Assembly: GCF_902706095.1 (NCBI RefSeq)
Contig: NZ_CACSJP010000001.1
Coordinates: forward strand, 558,001 to 622,000
Origin: Rhizobium sp. 18065
GTDB lineage: Bacteria; Pseudomonadota; Alphaproteobacteria; Rhizobiales; Rhizobiaceae
Direction of reading: 5' to 3'
DNA length: 64,000 nucleotides
The notes beneath the pieces were generated by a model. The model saw only the letters and a list, made by a program, of their open reading frames with translations, did not search any database and was not told the origin of the DNA. This document shows positions 51,136 to 60,349 of this stretch, piece by piece (position 1 is the stretch's first letter; each line of letters opens with the position of its first letter). Made by a program: the position numbers and the translations under genes.

Positions 51136-52434
51136 TTACTCCGCGGCGAGTTGCTCCGGTCGCAAACGCAGGGCTGCTGCGCGGCGGTGGCCTTCCAGCT
51201 GTTCAGTGGCGCTCTGACGAACAGCGGCCGGACCGACTGCTGCGACACCGCGCTCGTCCAGCCACTGGTGCGTGGCGATCTTGACATAGGAGCCCACCCA
51301 AAGGCCCCCCGTATACCGACCGGCTGCCATCGTTGGCAGGGTGTGGTTCGTGCCGCAGCACTTGTCCGAGTAAACAACGCTTGCCAGTTCACCGATGAAG
51401 ATCGAGCCGTAGTTGCGCAGTTTTTTCGCCGTTGCATGCGGGTCTCGCGTGTGGACCTGCAGATGCTCTGTTGCGATGAAATCCGAATAGGCGATCATGG
51501 TCGCTTCATCTTCGACGACAGTGACTTCGCCGTAATCCTTCCATGCGACACCAGCGACAGCGGCAGTTGAAAGCGTCTCAAGCTGCTTTTCGACTTCCTT
51601 GATGGTGTCTTCAGCAAGCTTGCGGTCGGTCGTGACAAGTCCAACGCGGGTACGGACGTCATGTTCGGCCTGGGCCAACATGTCCGTGGCAACAGTGGCC
51701 GGGTTTGCAGTTTCGTCGGCAACGATAAAGATTTCGCTCGGCCCTGCCAACTGGTCGATGCCGACCTGCCCGAAGACCTGGCGCTTGGCTTCGTTGACAA
51801 AAGCATTGCCCGGACCGACGATCTTATCGACTGCAGGAATGGTTTCGGTGCCGTAGGCCATGGCAGCAATGGCCTGGGCGCCACCGACGCGGAAGATGCG
51901 GTCTGCGCCTGCAAGGTGGCAGCCTGCGATCATCGCAGGGTGAGCATTCGGCGGAAGGCAGGCAATGACCTGGTCACATCCCGCGACCTTGGCCGGGACA
52001 ATCGTCATGACCGGTGCCGATAGGAGGGGGTAGCGACCACCCGGGACATAACATCCGACGATTTCGATCGGGATGACGCGGTGGCCAAGGTGCAGGCCCG
52101 GGAGAGCCTCAATTTCCAGCGGAAGGATCGTGCCCAGCTGCGCTTCAGCGAAACGGCGTACGTTCGCGATGGCAAACTCGGTGTCTTTACGGGTTTGCGG
52201 GTCGAGATCGGCAACCGCCTTGAGCTTCTCTTCCTTGGTAACCTCGAAGTCCGAAACGTCGGCCTTGTCAAACGCGATGGAATATTCGCGGACTGCGGCA
52301 TCGCCACGCTGACGGACATTCGCAATGATGTCCTTTACGGTCTTTTCGACCGGAGCCGTATCGGAGACGGCGTCCCGGGTCGGTTCCTTGATCTGGATAA
52401 ACTTGCCTTTCAGCGCATCGAGACGCGACGTCAT
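51136..52434 (-). CDS. Histidinol dehydrogenase paralogue, HpsN-like
   Basis: A 432-residue HisD-family protein starting MTSRLDALKGKF at 52432-52434, AGGAGG 5 bases upstream. Zinc ligands and catalytic residues are kept: MLAQAEHDV, IATEHLQVH, SDKCCGTNHTLPT and EGHRRAAAL. It differs from the true HisD at 30021-31319 throughout, including VGCYVPGGRYPLLSAPV in place of [16 protein letters not shown]. That RYPL variant is typical of HpsN-type dehydrogenases, which oxidise sulfopropanediol, and of other non-histidine paralogues. It is divergent from an XRE-cupin regulator and a PotABCD-type transporter, which may bring in its alcohol substrate. Confidence 0.82.
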   Translation of the reverse strand: MTSRLDALKGKFIQIKEPTRDAVSDTAPVEKTVKDIIANVRQRGDAAVREYSIAFDKADVSDFEVTKEEKLKAVADLDPQTRKDTEFAIANVRRFAEAQLGTILPLEIEALPGLHLGHRVIPIEIVGCYVPGGRYPLLSAPVMTIVPAKVAGCDQVIACLPPNAHPAMIAGCHLAGADRIFRVGGAQAIAAMAYGTETIPAVDKIVGPGNAFVNEAKRQVFGQVGIDQLAGPSEIFIVADETANPATVATDMLAQAEHDVRTRVGLVTTDRKLAEDTIKEVEKQLETLSTAAVAGVAWKDYGEVTVVEDEATMIAYSDFIATEHLQVHTRDPHATAKKLRNYGSIFIGELASVVYSDKCCGTNHTLPTMAAGRYTGGLWVGSYVKIATHQWLDERGVAAVGPAAVRQSATEQLEGHRRAAALRLRPEQLAAE

Positions 52435-52616
52435 CAAAACCTCCTATGTGGGATGATCAGGGGGCAGCATCTTCCAACGGGCGCTGGCGGGCAATTGCCC
52501 ACAAACCACCTGTTCATTATATTCACCATCGGGACTGGTGTTCTGCAGCGTCAGGTATGCCGGTGCAATTTCCGGTGCCATTGTCAGGCGACGAGATTAA
52601 TTGGGGGAACTGACCG

Positions 52617-53165
52617 ATGCCAAAGATTGGGAGCAAGCTTCGCGAACTTCGCCGACGTCGGGATCTGGGTGTTCGAGAGTTGGCAGCTCGCTCTGGCATA
52701 TCGCATTCTACGATTTCACTAATGGAGCGCGACAAGATGAGTCCATCCGTCGACACGCTTGGAGCGGTCCTGGACGCGTTGGGAACAACTCTCCCTGGAT
52801 TCTTTTCCGACCTGCAGTCGAGCCTTCCGTATTCTCCTTTTTATGCCGCAGGAGATCTTGTTGAGATTGGAAAGGTTGACACAATCTCCTACCGCGTGGT
52901 CGGGCTCGATCACCCGAATCGACAACTCTTGATGTTGCATGAGCGCTACGCTCCCGGCGCAGACACCGGGGAAGAGTTCTCCCATGCGGCTCAGGAGGCT
53001 GGCATGGTGCTTTCCGGTTTGGTTGAGATCACCGTCGGCAACCAAAAGAAAGTTCTGAAACCTGGAGACGGCTATTATTTTGATAGCCGACTGCCACATC
53101 GCTTCCGCAACGTCCACGACGGGCAAAGCGAAATTTTGAGTGCAATCACCCCGCCCACCTATTGA
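52617..53165 (+). CDS. XRE family regulator with cupin domain
   Basis: A 182-residue protein. Residues about 5-60 are a lambda-repressor-type helix-turn-helix (LRELRRRRDLGVRELAARSG, HSTISLMERDKMSPSVDTLGAVLDALG). Residues about 105-175 form a small cupin (YAPGADTGEEFSHAAQEAGMVLSG, LKPGDGYYFDSRLPHRFRN) that probably binds the effector. PuuR-like regulators of this type control polyamine and amino-acid catabolism. It lies between the divergent HisD-like gene and the transporter genes and likely controls both. Confidence 0.9.
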   Translation: MPKIGSKLRELRRRRDLGVRELAARSGISHSTISLMERDKMSPSVDTLGAVLDALGTTLPGFFSDLQSSLPYSPFYAAGDLVEIGKVDTISYRVVGLDHPNRQLLMLHERYAPGADTGEEFSHAAQEAGMVLSGLVEITVGNQKKVLKPGDGYYFDSRLPHRFRNVHDGQSEILSAITPPTY

Positions 53166-53283
53166 GGGCATGCAGCCGATCACCACTGGTGAGTATAGTG
53201 ACCATGCCGGTTAACACCGCTTCCCAAAGTTTCGAAACGTGCTTTCCTAACGGTCGGTTGACAACACACAAGGGGAGCATCCG

Positions 53284-54324
53284 ATGAATATCTTTAAAGC
53301 GACGATCATTGCATCCACCGTCCTGATGGCGGGCGGCTTCAGTGCGCAGGCACGTGATCTGACAGTTGTGTCCTGGGGAGGAAATTTCCAGGACGCACAG
53401 CGAAAAATCTTCTTTGAACCTTTCGCGGCTGAAACCAACAAGCCCGTTCTGGATGAGAGCTGGGATGGTGGCTATGGTGTTCTTCAGGCGAAGGTGAAGG
53501 CCGGCGTCCCGAACTGGGATGTTGTGGAAGTCGAGGCAGAAGAGCTGGCTCTCGGCTGCGCTGACGGCATCTACGAAAAGCTGGATTGGGACAAGCTCGG
53601 CGGCAAGGATGCCTATCTCCCGGCTGCCGTGAGTGAATGCGGCATTGGCAACATCGTCTGGTCCACGGGCCTGTCCTATGACGGCGAAAAACTGGCCGAA
53701 GGCCCGAAGACATGGGCCGACTTCTGGGACACCAAGACGTTTCCTGGCAAGCGTGGCCTTCGCAAGGGACCGAAATACGCTCTCGAATTTGCCTTGATGG
53801 CTGACGGCGTTCCCGTCGGCGAGGTGTATGACGTTCTGAGCAGTGAGGGCGGCGTGGATCGTGCCTTCAAGAAGCTCGACGAGCTGAAGGCTGATATCAT
53901 CTGGTGGGATGCGGGTGCACAGCCACTGCAGCTACTCTCTTCTGGCCAGGTTGTCATGACCTCTGCCTACAACGGCCGTATCAGCGGTATCAACCGCACC
54001 GAGGGCAAGAAGTTTGCCTTCGTTTTCCCGGGTAGTGTCTATGCGATCGACAGCTGGGTCGTCCTGAAGGATAGCCCGAACAAGGACGCGGCCATGGACT
54101 TCATCGCTTACGCCAGCAAGGCTGAAAACCAGGCTAAGCTGCCGGAGTTCATTGCCTACGGCCTCCCGAACCTCGGCGCGACGAAGCTGGTGCCGGAACA
54201 GTTCCAGAAAGAACTTCCGACCACCGACGAGAACATCAGCGGTGCTACCGCGCTCGATGTTGACTTCTGGACCGACAATTCGGAAGAGCTGACGCAGCGC
54301 TTCAACGCCTGGCTCGCTCAGTAA
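53284..54324 (+). CDS. PotD-type periplasmic binding protein
   Basis: A 346-residue exported protein with signal peptide MNIFKATIIASTVLMAGG, cleaved near SAQA-RDL, and AGGGG before the ATG. The mature part starts LTVVSWGGNFQDAQRKIFF, followed by DVVEVEAEELALGC and WADFWDTKTFPGKRGLR, the pattern of polyamine/opine-type (PotD, SBP_bac_8) binding proteins. It carries LSSGQVVMTSAYNGRISG in the ligand cleft. The ligand could be a polyamine, a mono-amine or a small polar alcohol. Its own transporter genes follow directly. Confidence 0.9.
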   Translation: MNIFKATIIASTVLMAGGFSAQARDLTVVSWGGNFQDAQRKIFFEPFAAETNKPVLDESWDGGYGVLQAKVKAGVPNWDVVEVEAEELALGCADGIYEKLDWDKLGGKDAYLPAAVSECGIGNIVWSTGLSYDGEKLAEGPKTWADFWDTKTFPGKRGLRKGPKYALEFALMADGVPVGEVYDVLSSEGGVDRAFKKLDELKADIIWWDAGAQPLQLLSSGQVVMTSAYNGRISGINRTEGKKFAFVFPGSVYAIDSWVVLKDSPNKDAAMDFIAYASKAENQAKLPEFIAYGLPNLGATKLVPEQFQKELPTTDENISGATALDVDFWTDNSEELTQRFNAWLAQ

Positions 54325-54421
54325 GCACCGGTCCTTTCACGCCCGATATCCGTTGCCCATCTTGGGCAACGGAACATCCCCCGGATGTGTGTAGGTTGCG
54401 CCATTCAAACGAACGTAGGTC

Positions 54422-55489
54422 ATGATGAGCGACGCGTTTATACATTTCGACAAGGTCAGCAAGGCGTTCGGCATCATGACCGTCGTCGACAATCTTGACC
54501 TGTCCATTGCCAAGGGGGAGTTCGTCAGCATGTTGGGCCCGTCCGGGTCCGGCAAAACGACACTTCTGATGATGCTGGCAGGCTTTGAAAGCCCCACCAG
54601 TGGTGCAATTTCGGTCGGTGGCAAGCGCGTGGACGCGTTGCCGCCCCATAAACGGAACATGGGTGTGGTATTCCAGAACTACGCACTGTTTCCCCATATG
54701 TCCGTCGTGGACAACGTCGCGTTTCCGCTCAAGATGCGCGGCGCTTCCAGGAGCGAAATTGTTGAGCGGGTGACGAAGGCTCTCGATATGGTTCAACTCG
54801 GCGCTTTCCATGAGCGCCGGCCAATCCAGTTGTCCGGTGGGCAGCAGCAGCGTGTTGCCTTGGCTCGCGCCCTTGTCTTCGAACCGGAAGTCGTCCTGAT
54901 GGACGAGCCGCTGGGTGCTCTTGACAAGAAGCTACGCGAGCAGATGCAGATGGACATCCGAGACCTCCATCATCGCCTGGGTCTTACCATCGTTTTCGTC
55001 ACTCATGACCAGACCGAAGCCCTGACGATGTCCGACCGGATTGCCATCTTCAATCACGGCAAGATCGAGCAGATCGGCGGCCCGTCCGAAATTTATGATC
55101 GTCCCAAGACACAGTTTGTCGCTGAATTTATCGGCGAGACCAATTTGCTTGGCGGCAAGGTGACCTCATTTTCCGGCGGTATGCTGAACGTCACGCTGGA
55201 TGGCGGTCAGGCGATAAGGGTCGCCTCCGTCAACGGCCAGCAGCCGGGAAAGCACGTAAAAGTGTCTGTCCGACCAGAACGGATCGAGCTTGGTCCTTCC
55301 GGAGAGGGGCAGAACGAACTGAAGGTAAGGGTCACCGACATCGTGTACCACGGTGATCACCTTCAAGTTCGCGTGGATGGCGGAAGTCGCTCGTTTGTGG
55401 TCAGGGCCACGCGCAAGGCAATGGCTCCGGAAGTAGGGCAGGAGATCGTTGCGTCGTTCAGCCCCGAACAATGCTGGATCGTTGCATGA
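54422..55489 (+). CDS. PotA-type ABC transporter ATP-binding protein
   Basis: A 355-residue ATPase: Walker [12 protein letters not shown] (about 38), signature [16 protein letters not shown], Walker [13 protein letters not shown] and switch [18 protein letters not shown]-terminal TOBE domain ([16 protein letters not shown]) follows. Tandem ATGs make 54422 or 54425 the start. It overlaps the permease gene by four bases (ATGA), so the products are made together. It energises import by the 55486 and 56664 permeases. Confidence 0.94.
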   Translation: MMSDAFIHFDKVSKAFGIMTVVDNLDLSIAKGEFVSMLGPSGSGKTTLLMMLAGFESPTSGAISVGGKRVDALPPHKRNMGVVFQNYALFPHMSVVDNVAFPLKMRGASRSEIVERVTKALDMVQLGAFHERRPIQLSGGQQQRVALARALVFEPEVVLMDEPLGALDKKLREQMQMDIRDLHHRLGLTIVFVTHDQTEALTMSDRIAIFNHGKIEQIGGPSEIYDRPKTQFVAEFIGETNLLGGKVTSFSGGMLNVTLDGGQAIRVASVNGQQPGKHVKVSVRPERIELGPSGEGQNELKVRVTDIVYHGDHLQVRVDGGSRSFVVRATRKAMAPEVGQEIVASFSPEQCWIVA

Positions 55490-56667
55490 CCCAGAATATG
55501 TGGCTCACCAAACGCGTCAAGTCCTTCGCGCTGATCGCGCCACTCGCAATTTTCCTCGTTTTCTTTTTCCTGGCTCCACTTGTCACGATGATGAAGACAG
55601 CGGTCTCCGATCCGGTCGCGGCGAGCGCTCTCCCGACGGTGTCGGCGGCATTGCAGGATTGGGATCGCGCAAGCATCCCGCCGGCTGAAGCACAAGAGGC
55701 TTTCGCGAGCGATATCCGGAATATCACCGATGACCAGCTTTTCGGTGATTTGGTGCGCCGCTTGAACAGTGCGAAGTCCGGTTTCCGCACGTTGATGACG
55801 AAGACGCGTAGTGCCGTTGCGGAAAGCCCGGAGCTTGCCGATCTGGTATCGGTCGATAAGCGGTGGAGCGATCCCGCTTTCTGGATAGCGATCCAGGATG
55901 CGGCCGGTGCCTCTCTCACGGACAGAAATCTCTTGGCGGCGGTTGATCTGGAGCGCGATGCGGGCGGCCACATCGTCAACGCGCCTGAAGGGACTTCGGC
56001 CAACCGTACCACGCTCATTCGCACCATGATCATGGCAGGCGTGGTGACCCTGTGCTGTATCGCTATCGGTCTTCCGTTTGCGATGGTTGCCGCGTCAACG
56101 ACGGGTTGGAAGCGCCAACTGCTTCTGGGAGCCGTGCTTCTCCCACTCTGGACATCGCTCCTGGTCCGCACCGCTGCGTGGTACATCATTCTGCAGGACA
56201 ATGGCCTGATCAACCTGACGCTGCAGACGCTTGGTTTGACCGATGGTCCCGTGCCCCTGATCTTCAATCGGCTCGGCGTGGTGATTGCCATGACCCATGT
56301 GTTGCTTCCGTTCATGGTACTGCCGATCTTTAGTGTCCTCATCGGCATTCCGAAAAATCTGATGCCTGCTGCTGCTTCGCTCGGCGCACCGCCGATCAGG
56401 GCGTTCCTTCTGGTACTGCTTCCGCTGAGCCTTCGCGGTGTCGTCTCCGGAGCGTTGCTCGTCTTCATGAGCGCCCTCGGCTACTACATCACGCCTGCAC
56501 TCATTGGTGGCGCCAAAGACCAGATGATCAGCTCCGTCATCGCCTACTATGCGACCGGGGCCGCAAATTGGGGTATGGCCGGAGCTCTCGGGATCGTCCT
56601 TCTGGCCGCCACCATGATGCTCTATGTCGTTTACCTTCGCCTCTCCTCTGAGGAGGCGCGCCCATGA
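55486..56667 (+). CDS. PotB-type permease with a large periplasmic insertion
   Basis: A 393-residue permease from the ATG at 55486 inside the end of potA-like. TM1 (FALIAPLAIFLVFFFLAPLVTMM, about 15-37) is followed by an unusual soluble segment of about 130 residues (38-170) before TM2 (TLIRTMIMAGVVTLCCIAIGLPFAMV). The rest has the normal BPD permease domain with the EAA loop AAASLGAPPIRAFLLVLLPLS. Typical PotB proteins are 275-320 residues, so the insertion is the oddity. It overlaps the next permease gene by four bases. Confidence 0.9.
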   Translation: MTQNMWLTKRVKSFALIAPLAIFLVFFFLAPLVTMMKTAVSDPVAASALPTVSAALQDWDRASIPPAEAQEAFASDIRNITDDQLFGDLVRRLNSAKSGFRTLMTKTRSAVAESPELADLVSVDKRWSDPAFWIAIQDAAGASLTDRNLLAAVDLERDAGGHIVNAPEGTSANRTTLIRTMIMAGVVTLCCIAIGLPFAMVAASTTGWKRQLLLGAVLLPLWTSLLVRTAAWYIILQDNGLINLTLQTLGLTDGPVPLIFNRLGVVIAMTHVLLPFMVLPIFSVLIGIPKNLMPAAASLGAPPIRAFLLVLLPLSLRGVVSGALLVFMSALGYYITPALIGGAKDQMISSVIAYYATGAANWGMAGALGIVLLAATMMLYVVYLRLSSEEARP

Positions 56668-57449
56668 GAACGCTTCCCATCAGCAAGGCAGTGTTTGGAA
56701 CAGCAGTCGTCATCTTTCTCATGGCTCCGCTGTTCGCGATCCTTCCGCTGGCTTTCACAGACAGTGTCTTCCTGAACTACCCGATCCCGGACTATTCATT
56801 CCGCTGGTTCCGCGAGCTGTTCACCGCCAACGCCTGGCGTCGGTCGATCATCAACAGCCTGTTGATTGGAACTGGAACCACAGTGCTTGCAACCATTCTT
56901 GGTACGGTTGCTGCTCTGGGATTGCGCGGCAATTCCGTCTCGCTCGTGTTCAGCCTGGTTCGAACTGTATTCCTGTTGCCGATGGTCGTCCCGGCGGTGG
57001 TGCTCGGGGTCGGTATGCAACTGATGTTCGCCCAGTATGGTCTCGCCAACACCTATCTGGGTGTCATCATCGCACATACAGTGATTGCGATCCCATTCGT
57101 GCTGGTGAACGTTACCGCTGCACTACAGGGAATTGACCGGCGCCTGGAAAACGCTGCGGCAAGTCTCGGCGCTTCTCCGACCGTCGTCTTGCGGCAGGTG
57201 ACACTGCCGTTGGCCATGCCCGGCATCGTATCGGGTGCAGTTTTCGCATTCGCCACATCGTTGGATGAAGTCGTTCTAACACTGTTCGTCGCAGGACCAA
57301 ACCAGCGGACGGTTGCCCGCCAGATGTTCTCGACGATCAGGGAAAACATCAGTCCCGCCATCGCTGCTGCTGCGTTCCTGTTCATCGTTGGAACGGTCGT
57401 CATCGCAGGCCTGGTCTTGCTGGCTCAAAAAAAGAGCCGGCGGGCATAG
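56664..57449 (+). CDS. PotC-type permease
   Basis: A 261-residue inner-membrane permease with six membrane segments and the EAA loop ENAAASLGASPTVVLRQVTLPLA (about 163-185), a typical length for PotC. It pairs with the 55486 product to form the channel. It is last in the transporter operon and convergent with the saccharopine-dehydrogenase-like gene; no clear terminator lies between them. Confidence 0.92.
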   Translation: MRTLPISKAVFGTAVVIFLMAPLFAILPLAFTDSVFLNYPIPDYSFRWFRELFTANAWRRSIINSLLIGTGTTVLATILGTVAALGLRGNSVSLVFSLVRTVFLLPMVVPAVVLGVGMQLMFAQYGLANTYLGVIIAHTVIAIPFVLVNVTAALQGIDRRLENAAASLGASPTVVLRQVTLPLAMPGIVSGAVFAFATSLDEVVLTLFVAGPNQRTVARQMFSTIRENISPAIAAAAFLFIVGTVVIAGLVLLAQKKSRRA

Positions 57450-57612
57450 ACATAGGTCGGTACGGACAATTTTTCCGACGGCTAGGCGCGATAAAATGTG
57501 CTCAATGATGGCGGGATTAGCCCGGCTGCCTGAAGGGGCGACCCTGGTCAGCCTATTGGGGCCAGCTCAACTACAGCGCAAGTGGTTGGGGCCTTTGTTT
57601 GAAGAACCATTA

Positions 57613-58695
57613 TCAGTGGTGATTTAGAAGCGGTTTCAGAAATGCACTGTCCAAAAGCACTTGTGTGCCTATGCGGTGGTGTTCGATGAAGCCTGACGAC
57701 GCGATGTCTTCCCGTTGCAACAAGGTGAGCAAGGTGGCTGCATAGCCAGTGGCAACCGACGTCAGGGCGTTGAAAGCGCCGTTTTTCTTATCCGGCGAAA
57801 AGCGATGACAGACCGTGCATTCTGTCGGCTGACGACCACGACTGCCACGCGCAGTGACCATCACCAGCAGAATGTCGTCATCGATGATCGGGAGGCCATT
57901 GCAAAGCAGCGATCGCATCATGTCCCGGCGGTTGCGAAGTCCGAGATCGTCAAGGAGGAAGCGCATGTAGTCGAGGTGGCCAGGATAGCGGATCGTTTTG
58001 ACTGTGATGTTACCGGGCGAGAACTCGGAAAAGATCGAGAGGTCCTCAATTCCGCCTGCGGTGATGAATTCTTCATAGGCGACGCCATCGATGCTCAGAG
58101 TCCGGTAATCTTCGAGCGGTGACAAGGTGACGGCCTTTCCGTCGCGTATCGCGGCAGTCGGCCGCGTATACTCATCTATAAGACCGTCGACATTCCAGAT
58201 CTGGCCGTAGCCAAGACGATTTGTGGGACAACGGGGAACGGCGCCGACACGAATGACCAAATCCGTGATCGCCGAACCTCTTTCCATAAGACCCCAGGCG
58301 ATGTTCCCGACCAGACCCGGCGAAACACCGCATCCGTTGAAAATCGCACGACGGGTGGAGAGCGCTTGGAGAATGGCTTGTGTTTCGGGTCGAGCACCAG
58401 TGAAGTCCAGGTAGTGCACATCTGCCTGCGCGGCCGCATTCGCGACGGCCTTCAAGGCGCTTTCCGGGACAGCCGCGACGGCGACATCGCGCCCGGATAG
58501 CATCGCGCGCAATTCGTCGTTGTGACGGAACCGGCGCAACGCAACATCGATTTTCATGGCACGAAGCCCATCAAGCGCCTCTTCAGAGCGATCGATGACA
58601 TCGACACGGAAGGCCGGGTTCCCTGCCAATGTGATGGCCAGTGCCGTACCGATACGGCCGGCGCCGAATATTGTCACTTTCAGTGGCGTCATCAT
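57613..58695 (-). CDS. Saccharopine-dehydrogenase-like oxidoreductase
   Basis: A 360-residue protein with an N-terminal Rossmann fold (VTIFGAGRIGTALAITLAG, the G-x-G-x-x-G of NAD(P) binding) and the middle pattern of saccharopine/lysine-6-dehydrogenase-type enzymes: DVHYLDFTGARPETQAI, GCGVSPGLVGNIAW, SIDGVAYEEFITAGGIEDL. These enzymes make or split amine-linked amino acids, or oxidise lysine-type amines. Start at 58695 or 58692. It begins 5 bases after the ATPase gene, so it belongs to the reverse-strand catabolic and transport cluster. Confidence 0.8.
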   Translation of the reverse strand: MMTPLKVTIFGAGRIGTALAITLAGNPAFRVDVIDRSEEALDGLRAMKIDVALRRFRHNDELRAMLSGRDVAVAAVPESALKAVANAAAQADVHYLDFTGARPETQAILQALSTRRAIFNGCGVSPGLVGNIAWGLMERGSAITDLVIRVGAVPRCPTNRLGYGQIWNVDGLIDEYTRPTAAIRDGKAVTLSPLEDYRTLSIDGVAYEEFITAGGIEDLSIFSEFSPGNITVKTIRYPGHLDYMRFLLDDLGLRNRRDMMRSLLCNGLPIIDDDILLVMVTARGSRGRQPTECTVCHRFSPDKKNGAFNALTSVATGYAATLLTLLQREDIASSGFIEHHRIGTQVLLDSAFLKPLLNHH

Positions 58696-58700
58696 GGTTC

Positions 58701-59474
58701 TCAGCTCTTAAAGCGTGTGACGAAACCTTGGAGCCGCGGATTTTGCGGATTGAGGATCACGTCTTCCGCGGTACCTGTTTCGGCGATGACGCCCTGATCG
58801 AGAAAAAGGATACGGCTTGCAACGTCTGCAGCGAATGCCATTTCGTGCGTGACGATCGCCATCGTCATACCCTTGTCGGCAAGTCCCCGAATGACGCTCA
58901 GAACCTCGCCCACGAGCTCTGGGTCGAGTGCACTCGTCACCTCGTCCAGTAGGAGCACTTCTGGTTCCATCGCCAGAGCTCTGGCAATCGCCACACGCTG
59001 CTTCTGCCCGCCGGACAAATGGTTCGGATAGGCAGCGTGTTTTTCGGCGAGGCCGACCTGCGCGAGCAGATCCATGGCCAGTTCCTCAGCCTCCCGTTTC
59101 GGGCGACCGCAGACGATGATTGGACCTTCTGTCACGTTCTGCAGCACAGTCTTATGGGGGAAGAGATTGAAATGCTGGAATACCATGCCAACATGTCGAC
59201 GCAGCGTTCCAATCCCAATGTCCTCGCCCCTGTCACGAAACCGGTCGCCGACAGCTTTCTGGCGAAAGCGGATTGTGCCGCCGGTGGGGATTTCCATCAT
59301 ATTGAGGCAGCGGATGAAGGTGGACTTGCCCGATCCCGATGGACCGATCAGCGCGACCACTTCACCGCGTTCCAGGCTGAGGTTAAGCCCCTTGAGGACT
59401 TCCAGTGTACCGTAGCTCTTGCGCAGATCCAGCGCCTCGATGACGGGTGGGTTTGTCTTGGAGTTCTGTGTCAT
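58701..59474 (-). CDS. Polar amino acid ABC transporter ATP-binding protein
   Basis: A 257-residue GlnQ/HisP-type ATPase from the ATG at 59472-59474 (MTQNSKTNPPVIEALDLRKS). Walker A GPSGSGKSTF, signature LSGGQKQRVAIARALA, Walker B VLLLDEVTSALDPELVGEVL and switch IVTHEMAFAADVASRI. The ETGTAEDVILNPQNPRLQGF tail is typical of the amino-acid group. It follows the permease gene by 19 bases. No amino-acid binding protein gene is present in this cluster. Confidence 0.93.
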   Translation of the reverse strand: MTQNSKTNPPVIEALDLRKSYGTLEVLKGLNLSLERGEVVALIGPSGSGKSTFIRCLNMMEIPTGGTIRFRQKAVGDRFRDRGEDIGIGTLRRHVGMVFQHFNLFPHKTVLQNVTEGPIIVCGRPKREAEELAMDLLAQVGLAEKHAAYPNHLSGGQKQRVAIARALAMEPEVLLLDEVTSALDPELVGEVLSVIRGLADKGMTMAIVTHEMAFAADVASRILFLDQGVIAETGTAEDVILNPQNPRLQGFVTRFKS

Positions 59475-59493
59475 GTCCGTGCATCCGTTCCGT

Positions 59494-60159
59494 TTAGTCG
59501 CTGACTCTGAGACGTCGTTCGATCCAGTCTGCGGCTTGGGTGAGCGGCAGCAGCATCGCGATGTAAAGGCCGGCCATGAGAGTGTAGGATTCGAGCGGCC
59601 GGTACGTCTGCCCATTCACCACCGCCGCCATGTAGGCGAGATCTGCGACCGATATGACGGAAACCAGAGAGGTATTCTTGAACTGGATGACCGACTGGTT
59701 GATGAACGATGGCAGCACCCGCTTCATCGCCTGCGGCAGGATGATGCGATACATCGACTGCCACGGACTCATGCCGATGGCCGCGGCGGCTTCACGCTGT
59801 CCCCTGTCGATCGAAACGATCCCGCCGCGGAAGATCTCCGCGTAAAAGGCGCCGACATAGAGCGAGAGCGTCAGCATGGCCGCGAGACGGTTATCGATCG
59901 AGCCACCGACCAGCAGCGGAAAGGCATAATAGAACCAAAGCAGTTGTACGAGGAGCGGCGTACAGCGGAAGATTTCCTGGTAGACCCGGACGATACCGGA
60001 CAGGATCCGCCAGCCGGAAAGCCTTGCAGCGCAGGTGAGAAAGCCGATCAGAACGCCGAAGAAGATCGAGCCGAAGGTGTATACCACGGTGATCCACAGA
60101 CCCCACAGAAAGAGGTCCCAGTATTGCCATACGGAATGGAAGTCCCAGCTGTAGCTCAT
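59494..60159 (-). CDS. Polar amino acid ABC transporter permease
   Basis: A 221-residue HisM/GlnP-type permease starting MSYSWDFHSVWQYWD at 60157-60159 with GGAGGTGGG just upstream. It has five membrane segments and the loop REAAAAIGMSPWQSMYRIILPQAMKRVLPSF. Such transporters usually need two permease genes or one acting as a homodimer; here only one is seen. It is first in the operon with the ATPase. A binding protein must be supplied from elsewhere. Confidence 0.92.
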   Translation of the reverse strand: MSYSWDFHSVWQYWDLFLWGLWITVVYTFGSIFFGVLIGFLTCAARLSGWRILSGIVRVYQEIFRCTPLLVQLLWFYYAFPLLVGGSIDNRLAAMLTLSLYVGAFYAEIFRGGIVSIDRGQREAAAAIGMSPWQSMYRIILPQAMKRVLPSFINQSVIQFKNTSLVSVISVADLAYMAAVVNGQTYRPLESYTLMAGLYIAMLLPLTQAADWIERRLRVSD

Positions 60160-60349
60160 CGCCCACCTCCTGCGAGCATGGTCGCCCGGCTGGATGGGTG
60201 ATGCCTGCTCCGGGGACACCGGTCTTCGTCAGTCCTGTTTGTCATTCTTGTTCCCCTAGTCTTGCGTCGGCCGCCGAACGAGGCCGAAGGCCGACGATGG
60301 ATAGTCCTACGTCCGTTCGCCACGGACAATGCAAAGCTGATGCCGCCGC

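Noticed and set aside
57421..57440. GGCTC-A7-GAGCC as terminator after the PotC-type gene
   Set aside because: It lies inside the end of the coding sequence and has no T tail.
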